A stretch of DNA of 64,000 bases, taken from NCBI GenBank assembly GCA_012295275.1, contig CM022665.1, positions 27,048,946 to 27,112,945 on the forward strand, read 5' to 3'. The position numbers and the translations under genes were made by a program. Of the stretch, positions 1-18,852 are shown one piece after another (position 1 is the stretch's first letter; every line of letters starts with the position of its first letter). Below the pieces are notes generated by a model. It had not been told where the DNA came from. It searched no databases and saw only the letters and a program-made list of their open reading frames with translations. The DNA is from Chrysomallon squamiferum (Eukaryota; Mollusca; Gastropoda; Neomphalida; Peltospiridae).

Positions 1-1836
1 GTGCATGCATCATGTGCATGTGCATGTGTGTATATGCATGTGTGTATGTACATAAATATATAAAAATATAATAATTATTTATTAAGTTTTGCCAGTTAAC
101 CTTACATTTGAATGTAATGAAATAAAATATATCTTGTCCATTTCTTGATCAATACATGATTTACTTACTTGTTTATATATTTTGCTTATTTTTAATACAT
201 GTGTGCATATCAAATGCTTTTGTCTTTTGGAAGTGATTTCAGTTAATTCTAACATTTTTCAGAAAAAGATAATGAATGTGGGTGTGGTAAAATAAAAAAC
301 AGCTCTCTCCATTTCTTTAGTAATTTTTCACGTATGCAACCTGAGCTGGTTACAGAATTCAATGAATAACAAAAGCATTGCACCTGACTTGCATTACTAA
401 GGAGTAAGCACTGAATGACCTGTATGGTTACTAGGATAAATATTTTTGAAATAATTCTTGGCAATATTGATTACAAATGCAGTAATTGTTCAAATGAGTT
501 TGGCAGAAGCATGGCAAGGCTGTGTTTTAATGAAACACATAGAAATACTTTTGTTTGAGTCTAGCCTAAAGTTACGTTATTGCTGTCTTTCATTCCTGTT
601 GTGAAATGTATAAGCATTCGATGTATTGTTTTGTACAAATAAAACTCATAGTTTCTTTATATTTTGTTAGTTAGATGCAGGTCTATGCAAACTGATATAA
701 AAGTTATGTTTCTTAATTTATTTTGTTTTTTATTTATTTATATATCTTTCAGTTCATTAAGATAATATATATATATATATAGTTTTATATTTTATAATTG
801 TTTTTTTTTTTGTTTTTTTAGGCAGTAATAAGAAACTAATTTGAAAACAGGACAAACTAAATAGATTTCATCTGAATATTTCTCTTTTGTCTCACATATA
901 TTTTCTTCTAGTATTTAATTACAAAAATATCCATACATTGACAGCCTGTGCCTTATACAACAGGTGTTCACGCATTTATTTCTGAAGCTCATGGTCTCAC
1001 CTTTTGTAATAATGTTATCATAAGCATTTGGTTTAAGCTTAAGCCTCAGGTGTTCCAAACATAATACACATCATATTCATCTGTTATTTACTTATATGAA
1101 CTGGTATTCATAGCTCAGCTAATTTCATAAACCCACTGACACTTAAATCAAAATGAAAACAGCACTGAACTTGGCATTCTTGATACTTTGTAATAGAAAA
1201 CATGTAATAGTGTTAAATAAATTCAAATCAGCAAACAATAATAATAAATGAAGCATATATGACATGTGTGATGTAACTTAACGAATCATATTATACAGAG
1301 TCCAGGTTTTTTGTTTGAATCCATTGTTATATAAAAACATTTAGATTAACTACTGCTGTTTATTTTGATTTGACAGTAGTATATCTTCTACTTCTATTTT
1401 TCTTTTTTCTTTTTCTTTAATTTTTTGTTGTACATATTGTTAGGTGAACCATTAATCTGTCATGTTTCTCTTATTTCAATTTGTTTTCTGTAAGATGCCT
1501 TTAATTTCTTTTATGATCAGTTTTAAAAAAAATATGTCATTAAATAACATTTTATTAACTTCAAACATTACAATGTCATAAAACAAATATAACTTTAAAT
1601 ATATATATTTCCACAACACCTTATCAGAGCACCAAAAAAGAAACAACCAGAACAACAATAACAAAAAAAACATAAAAGCAAAACAAACAAAAACAACATA
1701 GAACGCAAAACTATGAATTAAAAAAAAAAAGACACCTCATCTAAATGTCTAAATATCTGTGTTTTTTCAAAAGAAAAGATACTTGAGCTAATTTTAAAAA
1801 AATATATATATATATTTTTTTCCATTTTACTTGTAG
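1..1836. other. Non-coding DNA, probably an intron of the CDKL1 gene
   Basis: The first recognisable exon begins at 1837 inside the catalytic loop of a kinase, so this stretch should be an intron whose upstream exons lie left of the window. I looked for the glycine loop, the VAIK lysine and the following kinase segments here and found none. The first 50 bases are a degenerate GTGCAT/GT-rich simple repeat. The rest is AT-rich with T and A runs and a TA microsatellite near 768-780. Confidence 0.6.
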
Positions 1837-5372
<3,536 letters not shown>

Positions 5373-8300
5373 CTGGCAGGCCAAGGGGTGATGCGACCAG
5401 ATGGCAACTAAAACTGCCAGCTGTGTACAGAATCCTGGAGGCCATATTTTTTTTTTTTTTTTTTTAAATCACAATCTTGTTTTTTCTTTGTTTGTCAGGG
5501 ATCATTGCAGCTTAAACAAAAATGTGAAATGCACTTATTGGTTCATGCAGTTGTAATTAGCATGTTAATTATGTACTCAGGGTATTTCTATGTTGTAAGA
5601 CAAGAAAACTGACTTTTTACTATTTGAAGATAGGAGGACACAAGACTCTTCAATATTGTGAGGTTGATAAATATTTTTACTGCTGAAGTGGTACAAAATA
5701 GTTTACTGGATAGGTGGCATGTCATCTGTTTTCTTGCTGTTGTTGAAAGTCCATTTTGTAGGTTTTCTTGTTACGGAACTGGATATAGTTTACAAAATCT
5801 GTCATTTTACACCTCAAATATTAGGTTGAGAGGCAGAAGTCAAACACATTTGAGGAAAGAGGTAAAAACTGAAAAATAAGTTAATTTGGAAAAAACAAAA
5901 AGCAAAATGAGCAGCAGTTAATTCACATATAAATTAAATGAAAAATAAAGTACATATGTAAACTTTAAATTATTAAAATGATTATTGATTTTTTCATGGA
6001 TTTTTCTTTTGATGGTGCAGTTTTCTGCCTGTGACATGATTTATGTTGTACTTAAATAAATTACCAGTTTTTTGTTGTCAGGTGTATTTTCAAGTTGTTC
6101 AGCATAAATTATGTATAATAAACTTGTGACAGAAATGCTATTTTTCTTATAGTTTTTAATATTATTAAAAGTTACTGACATTCTTTGATGGACTAAATAG
6201 AATCAATAAAATTTTAAAACTGACAAAGAGACAGAAGTATTCTGTTTAATATTTATGCAGTTTAATATTTCCAATTAATATACAGGAATGTGATTCTTTG
6301 TTTATGAGACATGAAGAAAAAATATACCAAATTATATTTGGAAAATCTATTTTTAGAAATAAGTTTTCCCCATGTTCCCAGATTTTTTGGTAACCCAGTA
6401 AACAAAACATGCCATATTTAAATTTTGTAAAATACCACAATAATATTTATATGTAGTGATCATCTGAGGTGATAATAATTCAAATAACAAAATAATGGTA
6501 ATGAAAACTGTTATTTCATTACTATGTAATAATTATAATTTTTATATCTATTTTTGATCTTTGTTTGTGAAACAATGTTTTCTTTAATTATGCTAAAGTG
6601 AAACTGACATTAAAATGATTAATATCCATACTTTGTAACAGCAGAATATATTTTTCTCTTTTTTAATCTTTTAATTTTTGTTATAGAATTAGTGCTAATA
6701 TATAAAAATGCTTTTATTTATTTAAAAATACATATATATCTTTGTTACATTTCCTTTTTAAATTATTTCTTTTTTTATGTGTTTCTGTAGAACTGCAAAG
6801 AAAAAGAAAAGGTAAATAAATATTTACTTGATATTTTACTTAAAAAACAAGCATCACATTTACTTGCTTTCGGTAGACATCAATAAATTACTATGTTGAT
6901 TTTTTAAGTTTTTTTGCAATTGATACCTGTATGTAAACCATTATATGGTCCAATGAATAATTATGTAGTTAGAATGTGAAATCATGGTGATTGAATTGAC
7001 ATACTGTCTCATTGAATATCCAATGGTTGATACTGTTCTCAGATGATTGAAGCATAATGTGATAAAATCACTAGTGAGTGTATTAATGTACTGCTTTAGC
7101 TATTTCAGTTGTAGGCTGTCAGATGAAATGTTGTAAACACGTATTCATATATTTAAAAGAAAAAAAGAAACAAACAAAAAAAGATATTCTAATTAATTTT
7201 GCATGTCTGTTGTTTTGTGTTTCTACATGCATTATACTTTAGTTTTAGGTATGATTATATATTTTATTTTAGCTTGAAACTATGTTTTCATGGATATAAG
7301 ATTACTTTTCTTTTTCTAATTTTTTTTTTTTTTTTTATAAATATAAATCCTTTAATATTAAAATAATAATAATTAGAATATTTTATTTAATCTTAAGTAT
7401 TTTGATTTTGTCATAATACATTATTGTTTGTATTTTAAAATTTATTTCAATCCTGACATTCCAGGTATTTAATTCTGAATTTTTCATATTTGTTTTTTTT
7501 TTCCCTTCATTCATTCATTTTTTTTTTTTAAACTTTTTTTTAGAAATGATGATAGAATTTCTTTTTTTATAACATTACAAAGTAGGTTTAGCTGAATCTC
7601 TGACTACTTCAACAAATTTTGATTCAATTTAACATCTACAAAAAGAAAACAAAAATACAACAGTATCATATTAACATGTTTTCTGGATAATAAAAACATT
7701 GGAAATAATTGGAAGTCAATCCATATAATCCATATTGGGTCAGTTGTAATGCATAAAATTTTAAATATGAGAAACAAAGCACTTACATAAGTCACTTTCT
7801 TTTTTCTTTGTTGAAGCAAAGAATAAAGCACCAAAGAATACACAAGAAGAAATGTTTTCAATCTTTTTGCTTCCTTCACCCATAAAATGCTAACAGCAGC
7901 CAAAGAATACCATCATGACTTCAGTTATAGAAAGAATTTTCTTAGATGAAAATTTAAAAGTGATGGATTTGTAAATATTTTAATAAGCAACATTTTAATG
8001 ATGATATTCCAATAATTCATGAGGTCTCATGCTTTTTCATACTGAGTGTTCACTAGGAGGTGATTTTTGTAAATATGTTTCATACACTTGTTTATCATAA
8101 TTGTTAAATTTGTAAATCTTGGTATATTGATTTTGCAAGTTCAGCAGTTGTCCATCAGTAACAGATTTAATCATTTGGTTTACAAATGTATATATTGAGT
8201 AAATGCAATGTTTATTTAGTTAAGTATCTGTTACTGGGATGCTGTGTTTTTGAAATATGTATCTCAAGCATATTTGACATTGTGCATAAATCATTTATGT

Positions 8301-10470
8301 TGGCATATTTAAATTAAATTTTAAATTACATTAAAAAGCAAGATAAACAATAAAATAAAACAAAAAACAATTAGTTCTAATAGTAAAAAGAAAAATCAGT
8401 TATTGGTAACGTTACTGCTACTTGTCCATTACATTCTGTTAATATATTTCAGAATGAAATAATGTCACTAATGAATTGAAGTCCTTTCTGGTTAAGTATA
8501 CATTAAACACAATTATTAATTATCAGTTATATATATATATATATATATTAATCTGTTGCTTATAGATTTCATATTGAAATTTGTATCAGCAACATTTCTA
8601 AAATTTATGGACTAACATTTTTTTTTCTTTGAGTATCAACAGAAGATGACAGTGTTCTAAATTAATTACCAAATTTAAATACTACATAGACAAGTACTTT
8701 AAATTATTATTTTTTAAATATTCATCCGATTTATCCAGTAAATGCAATGTCAGTTTTTCATTTTCATTATTTTGTTGGCTTATGATTACAACTACCTCTT
8801 TAGTGGTGACAATCATTGTTCCATAATTTTGTTCTCATTTGTTAGTAGATTGCTTAATTATGTGCAGTTTAATTTTTTTTTTTTTTTTTACGCTGCAAAT
8901 TTAACATTTCTTAAAACAATACTGATGATACTGCTAAAGTGTACAGTTGTTATATCAGTTTGTTGATTAAAATTTGAACCATTTTTACTATGAATGGTAA
9001 CTTAGTTCTTTATAAGATCTGTTAATTGTGCTTACTAAATCTGACAAATTTATTTTCACTTTTTTAAAAGCATTTGAACAAAATTCAGAATTAAACTATG
9101 AAATTAGCTCATCAGTATAAATAAAATTTCAGCCCATGAAGACCAAACTATAAAATAGTAATTTGCCAGAAAAAGAAAAGAATAATAATAATAATAATAA
9201 TAACCATGATAAAGAAAGAAAGAAGACGATTAAGTGGTTGAAAGAATAAAAGTTTGTTCATAACGTTGAATTTTTATGTAGTTGATCACTCACTTTTTGG
9301 GGGAAACTGGGTCTACATCTCCATTAATTTGATATATTTAATTATATTTTACATTATAAAAATAAGCAATTTTTTAAATAATTCTATTCTGCACATGGAG
9401 AGAAGTATGTTTATAAATGTTTGTATGATGGTATATTTTGCATCTATTACATTAATAGAATTATGTTGTCTATTGAAGTGGTTCACAATAAAACTAAAAC
9501 CATGTCACATTTATAAAAAGCAATGTCATTAATTATAATCATATATAATTGTTGTAAGGCTTTAGGGCTTGTTTGTTTTATTTAATTTTTTGTTTTTGAA
9601 TAAATATTTTTGTTAGCAGTTAATTGTGTACACAACTTTGAGAAAGAACAAAACAACTACTGCATATTTGTTCATTTCATATATACATATATCCATACAC
9701 ATGAAGTATAGTTATTAAATAAAAAGTCCATTTTAGTTTTAAGAAATTCATTGACAACCATGCAGCATCATGTGCATATATTCACATTAACATATCATGA
9801 TTACACTGTGACTGTCTATTTATTTTGTTTTCATTATATTACTTCTTTTTAATAATTTATTATTAGCTAAAAATGTCTCTGTAGTTATAGGTGAACTGTT
9901 GTAGTAGAGCAACTTCTTTGTAGTAAAGAGTATAGCTTTGTATTGTATAAGGCAACATCAAACCAATAGAATAAATATCATGTATTTGCAGATGTGTTAT
10001 CGTTTGTTCTTTATCATATGATTTTTCTGGAATTAACTATAATAACACATACATTTGAAATATTTGATTCTAGTTGGGTTTTATTTTCTTATAATCTGAT
10101 TTATATTTAATACTATCTTGTTTCTTTCTTTTAAATTATTGACATTTTATTATAATACTATTTATTGATTTTGAAATTTTTATTCATTCGGATCTTTTAA
10201 AGGTAAGTTCTGAAATCAAACTTCCTGTAATGATAATGTACTAAACAAAATTAGGTCAAGGTTCTGTGTAACTACATTTAATATCCATGTCAATAATTTT
10301 GTGTTGTATGCATTTTCAAATTACCAATATTAACAATTTATTTAACTCATAAGCTGATGTTTGTTCACGCAATTTTGATAGTAAATATATTATAAATGAA
10401 AAGCATAAAGGACAGAGAAAAACTATATCCAAAGGCAAAAATCTAGTAGACAGTTACGCTTTCCGTTATC

Positions 10471-10513
<43 letters not shown>

Positions 10514-12719
10514 CTATCTCTCTCAACATCTATGGCAGAAATCTCAAATTGGACCAAAAAAACATTTATTACTTCTATGATTCAAATATTTCTTTAGCCA
10601 GTTTATTTTCCTGTTTGTAAATTTAAAATACATAGTAATACAGGATTTAACAAAACCGATAAAAGAAAGGTAACATTTTTAATGACATCAACAACTAAAA
10701 AATAAAATAAAAAGAAGCCTTTTACATAACAACAGGCTGTACAATTGTTATATCAGTTTGTTTAATTATCATTTACCATTCAACAAATAATTTCTGATTT
10801 CTATACACTTTCTTATATATTACTAAGTTGGTTCTTATCAAATCTTTAAAAACATTTCTCTTTTGGATCAAAAATAAACCATTTAAAAACTATGAACCAC
10901 AATGCCCACATTTCAAGTTTATACTGTATGTATAAATGGAAAGTTTACAACTTAATTAGAGATCAAAATCTATTTAAAAAATAGATAATCCATGAAGTTT
11001 ACATTTTACCTCCAACCTTCTTTCTTTTCCCTCAAAAGGAACAAAAATAACTGATCTGGGTTTTTTTCTGACAACAATTTAACTGCAATAATTGCATAAA
11101 TATTGTCTTAACAGAACCCAATAAAAACTGAAAATTACCTTCTGAAATTTGTGAACCATTTTTATACAAATATAACAGCCATATACTAAAACAAAATGTA
11201 TATCAATTTAACATTAAATATTAAAATCACATAAAATGCATAAAATTATACTGAATTTACTTTCAATACACATGTAAATACATTTCTAGACAAGTACATA
11301 AATTTAGAAGAAAAGCCTGCTGAAATTTCTGAATAACTGAAGGTACTTTTTAATGAGTAACAACAGTTGTATCAAAATTTAATTTTGCTTCAACACAAGA
11401 TTTCAAAAGAATGTCTTATTGTGATGGCTCTCATATTCTGTAGCGATTATTTTGGAGATTATTTTGGAGCATTAAGTATAAATACATGACATTTTGAAGT
11501 GATGCAATTAAGTGTGACAGTCTAAAAATAGCGTGGCAAAGGTGGGTCAACAAACTGAGCGTAAAAATAGCCACAAATGTTTCTGTGATTAATTGATTAA
11601 TTATTCCAAATCCCCATGGATTACAAAAGTACCACCAAGATGAAAGTGTTAAAGAATCTGCAATTTTTTTTAGAACACCACTCTCAGTTGTCAAGACTGT
11701 TATAATTATCCATAAGATTGTATTTCTAATAAATTTTTAAACAACTCTGTATTACCGTCAGCTTTGATATTTTATTTGTACATAACATTTTTAATATGCC
11801 ACTTTTTATACATTATAGCTCATGACAATAAAATGCTTTACGATACATTGCTAAAAAGGGGAGTCACTCAAATGTTGATAGTTATAATAAAAATCACTCT
11901 AGAGAATGGCAGTGAGCATGACAGAGAGAAAGGTCACTGAATTTGCTTTGACACAAAGCACAATAGGCTCACAAACTCATTATAATACATATAAAAGTTA
12001 AATTAAATAAATAACAATAATCTGGCAACTGAGCCAAGTAGAAGGAAATTAAATTACAGAAGTGATTAGCGTTGAGTAAGCATTTCATTTAGAAAAAAGT
12101 AAGTGACATTTCCTTTTCAGAATAATGTATTTTAAAACTTGTTTAAATACGAGTCCTTGTTTATTAAGTTAAAACTGGAGTCAAATATAGATTTGTAGAG
12201 ATTTTAAACTGATCTATTTAAATAAATCTGTCATAGTTACATCAAACCACACTTTGGTTAAACTTTGTTAAATATGTGATCTTAAAAATTATTGATGAAC
12301 TTAAAATGAACATTTGTTTGTGTCAAATTCCTTTTTCTGCAATTTTCTATTCCACTTTCATGGAATGTGTATGGAATTACCTTTACACCAATAAAACTTT
12401 ATTTTATTCCAGGTATATTCAGTTGGAAAAATTCATTTTTCAATGCTGAAAAAGGATGTTAATGGTTTTATCCAAAAGCGTTATCTAATAGTTTGAAAAG
12501 GTTTGGCATTTACACGTTCACTCATGTGTTATTATATGCCTGTGCATGTGTGTCTGTGTGTCTGTACACACACACACACAAACACATGTATATCCACTGC
12601 TCTGTCATTACTCTTTCCTGTAAATATTCTAATCCTGCAATAATATTTGAATAATGAACTTAATATACGAGTCACCTACAATGTAAATGTGGTATTTACA
12701 ATATATTTTTGTGGTATTT
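5373..12719. other. CDKL1 3'UTR, intergenic DNA and BROX 3'UTR
   Basis: This 7.3-kb gap separates the convergent ends of CDKL1 (+) and BROX (-). I see no exon with splice borders and no protein I recognise on either strand; the ORFs of up to about 100 codons are low-complexity. Many AATAAA hexamers occur, but in DNA this AT-rich they are weak evidence for poly(A) sites. On the minus strand a possible BROX poly(A) signal lies at 12398-12403. Simple repeats include (TA)n near 8529-8547, (AAT)n near 9182-9202, ATCT repeats near 10471, and a GT/AC block near 12541-12586. Confidence 0.6.
10471..10523. repeat. (ATCT)n tetranucleotide microsatellite
   Basis: About 13 tandem ATCT units in the intergenic region between CDKL1 and BROX, ending in CTATCTCTCT variants. 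Confidence 0.95.
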
Positions 12720-15700
12720 TTATGAAACAACACAACCACTTAAAGTCTTTGGATCTTTGTCAGACATTGGAATTTCCTTCTCTTTAACTTCTGGCAAATT
12801 TTCAGGCTTTTCGGCTTTCTGCCAAAAAAAAAGTAATTAAACTTTTTTTAAAATTTACACATTAATTTCAAGACAAATACTATAAAAAATACTGTCTCAT
12901 AAAACAATCAGTTATTAACTTGAGAGTAAATATATTTACAATTATTTCAAAACAAAAGAAAAAATATAATGCTTATAATTCTTGAAAATGAGCAGGTTAC
13001 AAACATGTAGATACATAAATCAGAACCATATCTCTACTTTAATCTTAACAGAAGTTACAGTAATCTCATAACTGGTCTTTTGCAAAAATCCCTTTTTGTA
13101 TTTAGACAAATATGTACATTTTTTTCATCCAAATAATATATTAATTTACCACAGCTGGTTTGGGAGCTCTTGTGACATCAAATCTTTTATAGTTTTCTGG
13201 AGTCCAGAGTGGATTTAAAGGAGGTGGTTTATAATCTTCAGGACTGACTAAACCATAGGTTGGCTTCATCTCTAAGATTGGTGGATCAAATGCAACCTTC
13301 TGATGGTATCTGAAAAAAAAAATATAAATAAATAAAATAAAATAATAATAACAGTAATAAACAGATAAATAAAATATAATAAATAAAACATAAATAAATA
13401 TTTTTTATATTAATGGTTTTTATGTTTCAGGCTTACTGTCTTTATAATAATAGCATGAGAAACAAAACTGTTTCTGACATCATATGGATTACTTAATTAC
13501 ATTATAAGAATAGATATTTTTATATCACTTTCCTGTTGCCAAAAAAGAACATAAAATAGCCTTTGATATTTTAGGTAGGGAGTTCTGGCAGTAACAGGCT
13601 AAATCTGTAAAACTTCATCAGATATGCACTCTACAACTAAATTAGATTTTATATTCCTATGTTCATTTTAAAACAAAGCAACTGGAAAATGCCTTGGATT
13701 TTTGTCAAGCATATTTATATACCCCTACTTTAAACTGAATTTAAACCAAAGAAGGCCTCTCTGACTCACATCAGTCCATTTTCCCTTTCACATTTGTCCA
13801 TTGTCCGTTTGACCACTGGTCCAAGTCTTCTGAAAAAGATGTGGTTTTCTGGTCTTGCTGTTGTTCCAGGTCCCTTTGTAGATGCATACTCCTTACACAA
13901 CAGTGATGCTTTTTCATACACTGAAACACAATTAAAATCATTTTTCAGCTAATATTCACATATGTTTGTCTATTTACTAAAAAAATGTCAATATTTCCTA
14001 GCTAAAACTATCGTTTCTCTTTCTTACTGGAATCGAACAATAAATAATTAACCCTCTACTTATCAGAAGCTGTTCAAAAGGAGTTAAAATTATTTTGTTT
14101 GTTTTTCCATTACTGAAGGGTGGAACAGACAAATGTAATCTGTACACATTGCTTTGGTTCAACATTAATAAGCAACAGTCAAATATTAATACTGCATATA
14201 AACAATTGCAGGCTAATGGGGTAAAAATGTGCATTGCACTAGTGCTATATGGGTAACTGAGGATCAGTTATAATATGAACACACATATTTTTCAGAAAAA
14301 CAGTCTGTACCTCAGAGGTCATATTTAGTTTTAGGTGTTTCATTTGCAAGATTAATTTTCCTGAATGTTCCCATTTGATCTGATTACAGCAAATGATTCA
14401 GACGTGAATCATTAAAAAATGTAGTATATGTTTTACTGTCAATGTTAGTAACTGCTAATTAGTAACAGTAGTCCAGAGAATGGCAGATTTGCTATTTTAA
14501 ATTATCATTTGACATATAAAATTTATGCTCAATTCTTTCATTTCTTCTTTGTTCAAATAAAATCAGTTTCCTAAAAAGAACTCACAAGCCAAACTCTCTT
14601 TAAGTCCTCGAATTGCCTCTCCACATTTGTCGCGATTCAACAAATCTTCACCATTGTAACTGTGAGCCTGAAAAGGCACATTTTAAAATTAAGTTTTCAG
14701 TTCTAGTTTGCAGAACATTTTTAGCACACTGCCAATGTAAACCCTTCCTAAAATAAAAATAAAAAACTGTCTAGATAAAATAATTAAATTTGAATTATGC
14801 TTTTAAAAAGACTTACATAAGCAGTATAAAAGTTATACTTCAGCTGGAAGTATTTCCTCCATTTTCCAACAATTTTTGCATCGAGGCTTGCTAAAGAGTC
14901 ATCTAGAGAAAAGAAAATGGAAATTTATCATAATGTTCTAAATAATATAAATACAGTGCAGAATCAAAACCAGTTAATCCAGACTTCTGTGTAAACTGGC
15001 ATTCTTTCAAAATTCCATCCAGCTATTGCTAATCTGTTATGAACAAAACTCTTGACTTATCCAAATTCTGGGTGCAAATTCCTGAACACAAGAACAATTT
15101 ATATAGTAATTAGCTTTGTCTACACCAGCATACAACTTTGTAAGTACAGTCACTTTTAAAATAATGATGGCAATTTGCGTGTAATTATGCTACTGCTTGA
15201 GATGAAATAAATGTGCTTCTTTGAAGGCTTAATAAGTAATGATCCCTTATTTTTTTTAATCACAAGATTATTATTATTAGAGTGTGCTGATACCTAAGTG
15301 AATTTACTCATTTAAGTTTACCGTCAAAAGTTGCATCTGAATAATAAATATTTATGGCACATATTTTTGCATTATCTTATTAAATTTGCAACAACAGAGC
15401 AGCTTAGAAAACTGTAACACATCAAACTTTCATTGAAGACTAAAGTAAAATTAATAGATGAATATTATTCAGATCCAATCAGTAAATAGAAATATTTAGC
15501 TATGCAATTTAAGATAACAACAAGTTAAAAAATCTGAATGGAATGTTCCATCAATGGTTTCAGAAGTCAAGGTCCAAAACACTGCCAATTCAACAGACAT
15601 TTAAACAGAACTTGTATTCCAATTTCAGGTCAGTTTAATCTAAATACACCAATGTATGTTGTTGGTTCCAAGTGATTCCAGTTTTAACAAACATATGCTG

Positions 15701-16473
15701 TACTTTTAAAATTTAAGCAAATTTATAATACTTTTTATTAAAAATTAACTTTGCAAATCAACTGTTTACAGTTTGCTTAAAGTAATATATTGCCTTGTTA
15801 TATAATACTGAAATTTAGGTAAACTTTTAAAACTGAGCCAAACATTAAATTAAAAACAAATTAATTTCATTTACTGATACCTGCTCTCTGATACATCTGT
15901 CCAGTCTCACAAGCTAGTGCTGCTATCAAACTGTTAGAATGTTTCATCTCAACAGCTCGAGCAAGAGTGACTGAAAACAAGATTATGACATTTGCGTTAA
16001 TAAAAAATTAAAAAATTATCTTAAAATGTGTGCACTCCTACATATATAAATTAAAAATTATGCTACATTTATCAAAAATTTCCACTACAGAATTTCTTAC
16101 ATTCTTCTGCTTTATTACATGTTACTTAAATAAGGTTTAGGAACACAATAACTTTAGACTGAAATGAAAAAGCGAACATTTATGAAACTTGAAATATATG
16201 CATGCTGTTTTTGAACTAATCAGTAATTGACAATTTTCTACTCAAAGTTAATTGTTTTTGTTGTTGAATAAAACCAGATTTTTTGAAGAATGGAGCACTT
16301 GTACAAATAAAAAACCATTGACTATAATATCACACAAATGGACTAACTTTCCTGAGCTTCTGCTGTACACTGGTTGATATAAGCGTCTAAAACTCGACTG
16401 TCAGTGTCAGTACCAGGGGTACTGTTATCTTCAAGTCGACCACACAATTCATTCTGTCAAAAGTGTACCACAA

Positions 16474-16505
<32 letters not shown>

Positions 16506-18413
16506 TAATAAAAATTTTAAAGTTTAAAAATTAAAATACAAATTTCATTCATACATAAAATTAATGACTTTATTGTTTATGGATTTTCTGTAATAATTTT
16601 AAAACGGTCAAAGACATAATGTGTTAGAAGTATGAAAGAATAAATTTAATTGCAAATTTGATAATACACAGTTTGATAATACAACTGTTTTCCATCTGTA
16701 AATGATTTTTCAATGGTATATGATTTCCTGTCAATAGTATATGGACAAATGTCATTACCCAAGAAACAAATGATGATGAATTATTACAAAATATTTATTT
16801 ATTTATTACAATGTCCTTCAGCACTAAAAGACAATATCTTATGTATGCATCTTTTCATTATGACTATTACTACTAGCCTAAATCCTGGTATTAACACTAT
16901 TCATTATCTAACTCTTACAAACCTTGACATAGGCAAAATATCCTGCAGCTAGTCTCAAGCACTTATGAACTTCTTTAGCTTCTTCCATAGTTGGACTGGA
17001 AGAAAACAAACATCATATACAATATAAAAAATACTCTTTAAATCCTCTACTAAAATAATCAGTATAAAGAAGCTATTCTGAACTTTGTACCAATTGTATT
17101 GTATTTATTTATATAATAAAAAGGATAATCAAAGAGATTTTACAAGGCTTTGATTTTTACATTTATCAATTATTAATTTATTTAATATTAAAAATACTTA
17201 CTCTTCTTTTGCTGCTAGTTTTGCTGCATGTTTTGTGTACCACAGTCCAACGTTTATAAGCATGGAGATAAATTCAAACACTGCATCATTACATGCCCTA
17301 AAATTTAAATATTACAAATAAAATGTACATTTGAATAGCAATGTTTATGTTGTGCATACAAGTAATGTTATATTTTCTACCAATATGTCTTTTACTATCA
17401 GTTATGACTTGAGTTCATATTTACAAATATGAATTTTAAGTCCAGTGGAAATTACAAGAAAACACACATTTACAAGTATTACACAATATTCAAAATCAAT
17501 ACAAAATTTCTTTTAATGTATATGAGGATCAATAATAATATCAATTTGTTTCTCTGTTTTAATCACAGGTCTTGGTGATAATATTTAGTTCAATCACTTT
17601 AAAAAGTTAATTGTTAATAAATCCTGAAACCATAACTTACATTGGTGTATTGCCAAGAAGAGTGTTAGTCCATTTAAAACAAAGAACCTTTCTCATCTTG
17701 TTTTCAGGCTCACTTTGATCAATAGGCTGAAATAATCCTTGCAACAAACCAAAGTATTCATTGCTGGATTTGTCAATAACTGCATGATCATGATTTGGAT
17801 CTGTCAGAAGCAGCAACAGCTGATTGCGAAACATACGCAGGTCACTGAAATAAAATATAAAATTGTTTGATATTATAATAGTTTTATTATCACAATACAC
17901 AATTTCAACCAAAACAATATTAATATTAATGTGTCTGCTTTTTTCTTATTACAAAAAGTGAAAGTTATGTTTATGGGCATGTTTTTACATTGTGTGAGAA
18001 TTTGCACACAATCTTTTCTTAATAAAATAAAATAAAATGTCTTACACATTATAACAATACATAATGTAAATAAAGTATTTATTCCAGTTGATACAACATG
18101 TGAGATTTTAACTAAACTAGCTGTTGGATTAATACGTGTAATAATAATTATGAATATATTTAACGGTTATTTTGATGACTCAACTTCATCTAATTCGCAT
18201 TCATTCATGTCACCATTTGTAAATTATAAATTAAATAAAAACAAGGCAAAGCAATACGTAACAGTGATATAATTTCTTTTCTTCCAAATTTAAAATCTAA
18301 GTACATTTTCACCTGAATATTTTTCGCGTTTGATCAGTTGTTGACACGCCATGTAACTCAAAAGTTATCTGAGTTGTGGCTTTTAGGGGATTTCTATGAA
18401 ACCAGTAAGCCAT
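12720..18413 (-). CDS. BROX: BROX: BRO1-domain protein with C-terminal CaaX box (complete, 11 exons)
   Basis: Exons in transcript order: 18413-18313, 17844-17641, 17297-17202, 16995-16923, 16453-16348, 15970-15881, 14902-14817, 14667-14586, 13920-13770, 13309-13150, 12818-12720. All junctions are GT-AG and phases agree, giving 415 aa (human is about 411). The start [14 protein letters not shown] closely matches human [13 protein letters not shown], and the ATG has A at -3 and G at +4. Internal family landmarks include [45 protein letters not shown] and [12 protein letters not shown]. The protein ends SGCVVS, a CaaX box with C-terminal Ser predicting farnesylation; human ends CYIS. BRO1 domains bind ESCRT-III CHMP4 tails, and BROX acts in ESCRT-linked membrane and nuclear-envelope work (family knowledge). 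It lacks the V domain and proline-rich tail of ALIX. It lies head-to-head with the 19330 ORF, about 0.9 kb apart. Confidence 0.96.
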
Positions 18414-18816
18414 TATTTTCTCAATACGGAAATAAACAGAGAAGGGAAATAACCACGTTAATTTTCATAATTTTCAGCACAATCGATAAACATCGAGCAA
18501 TTTCGTTTTTTCTTGCCGGAATTCTCCGAAATGACTTCGTTTGGACTAAATATTAACATCAATTCAGTTGCAATAATTAATGGACAACCACAAATACAAT
18601 TTACACACAAGCTACACATAAAAATAAATAAAACAAAAAGTAAAATAAATAAACGATAAGAATAATATAATTATTTCAAGTTACTTGTATTATTATTATT
18701 AGTAGTAGTAGTTAATAATTGGTGAACTGATAAAAGCATCGCTGTGTATGCCTATATTTTCTTTTAAGCATATTTTCATAAATTATATCCACATCCAAAA
18801 TAAAGGTGAGGTAACT

Positions 18817-18818
<2 letters not shown>

Positions 18819-18850
<32 letters not shown>
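18819..18850. repeat. (GT)n microsatellite
   Basis: About 16 uninterrupted GT units in the gap between the divergent BROX and 19330 genes, directly before the repeat-like fragment at 18853. Confidence 0.95.
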
Positions 18851-18851
<1 letters not shown>

Positions 18852-18852
18852 G

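Noticed and set aside
1-52. TGCATG motifs at the left edge
   Set aside because: They belong to a GTGCAT/GT simple repeat, so they are not counted as Rbfox sites.
7604-7903. 99-codon minus-strand ORF between CDKL1 and BROX
   Set aside because: Low-complexity hydrophobic translation of AT-rich DNA with no splice or homology support.
18338-18556. 72-codon plus-strand ORF
   Set aside because: Antisense to BROX exon 1, whose minus-strand frame encodes [14 protein letters not shown].
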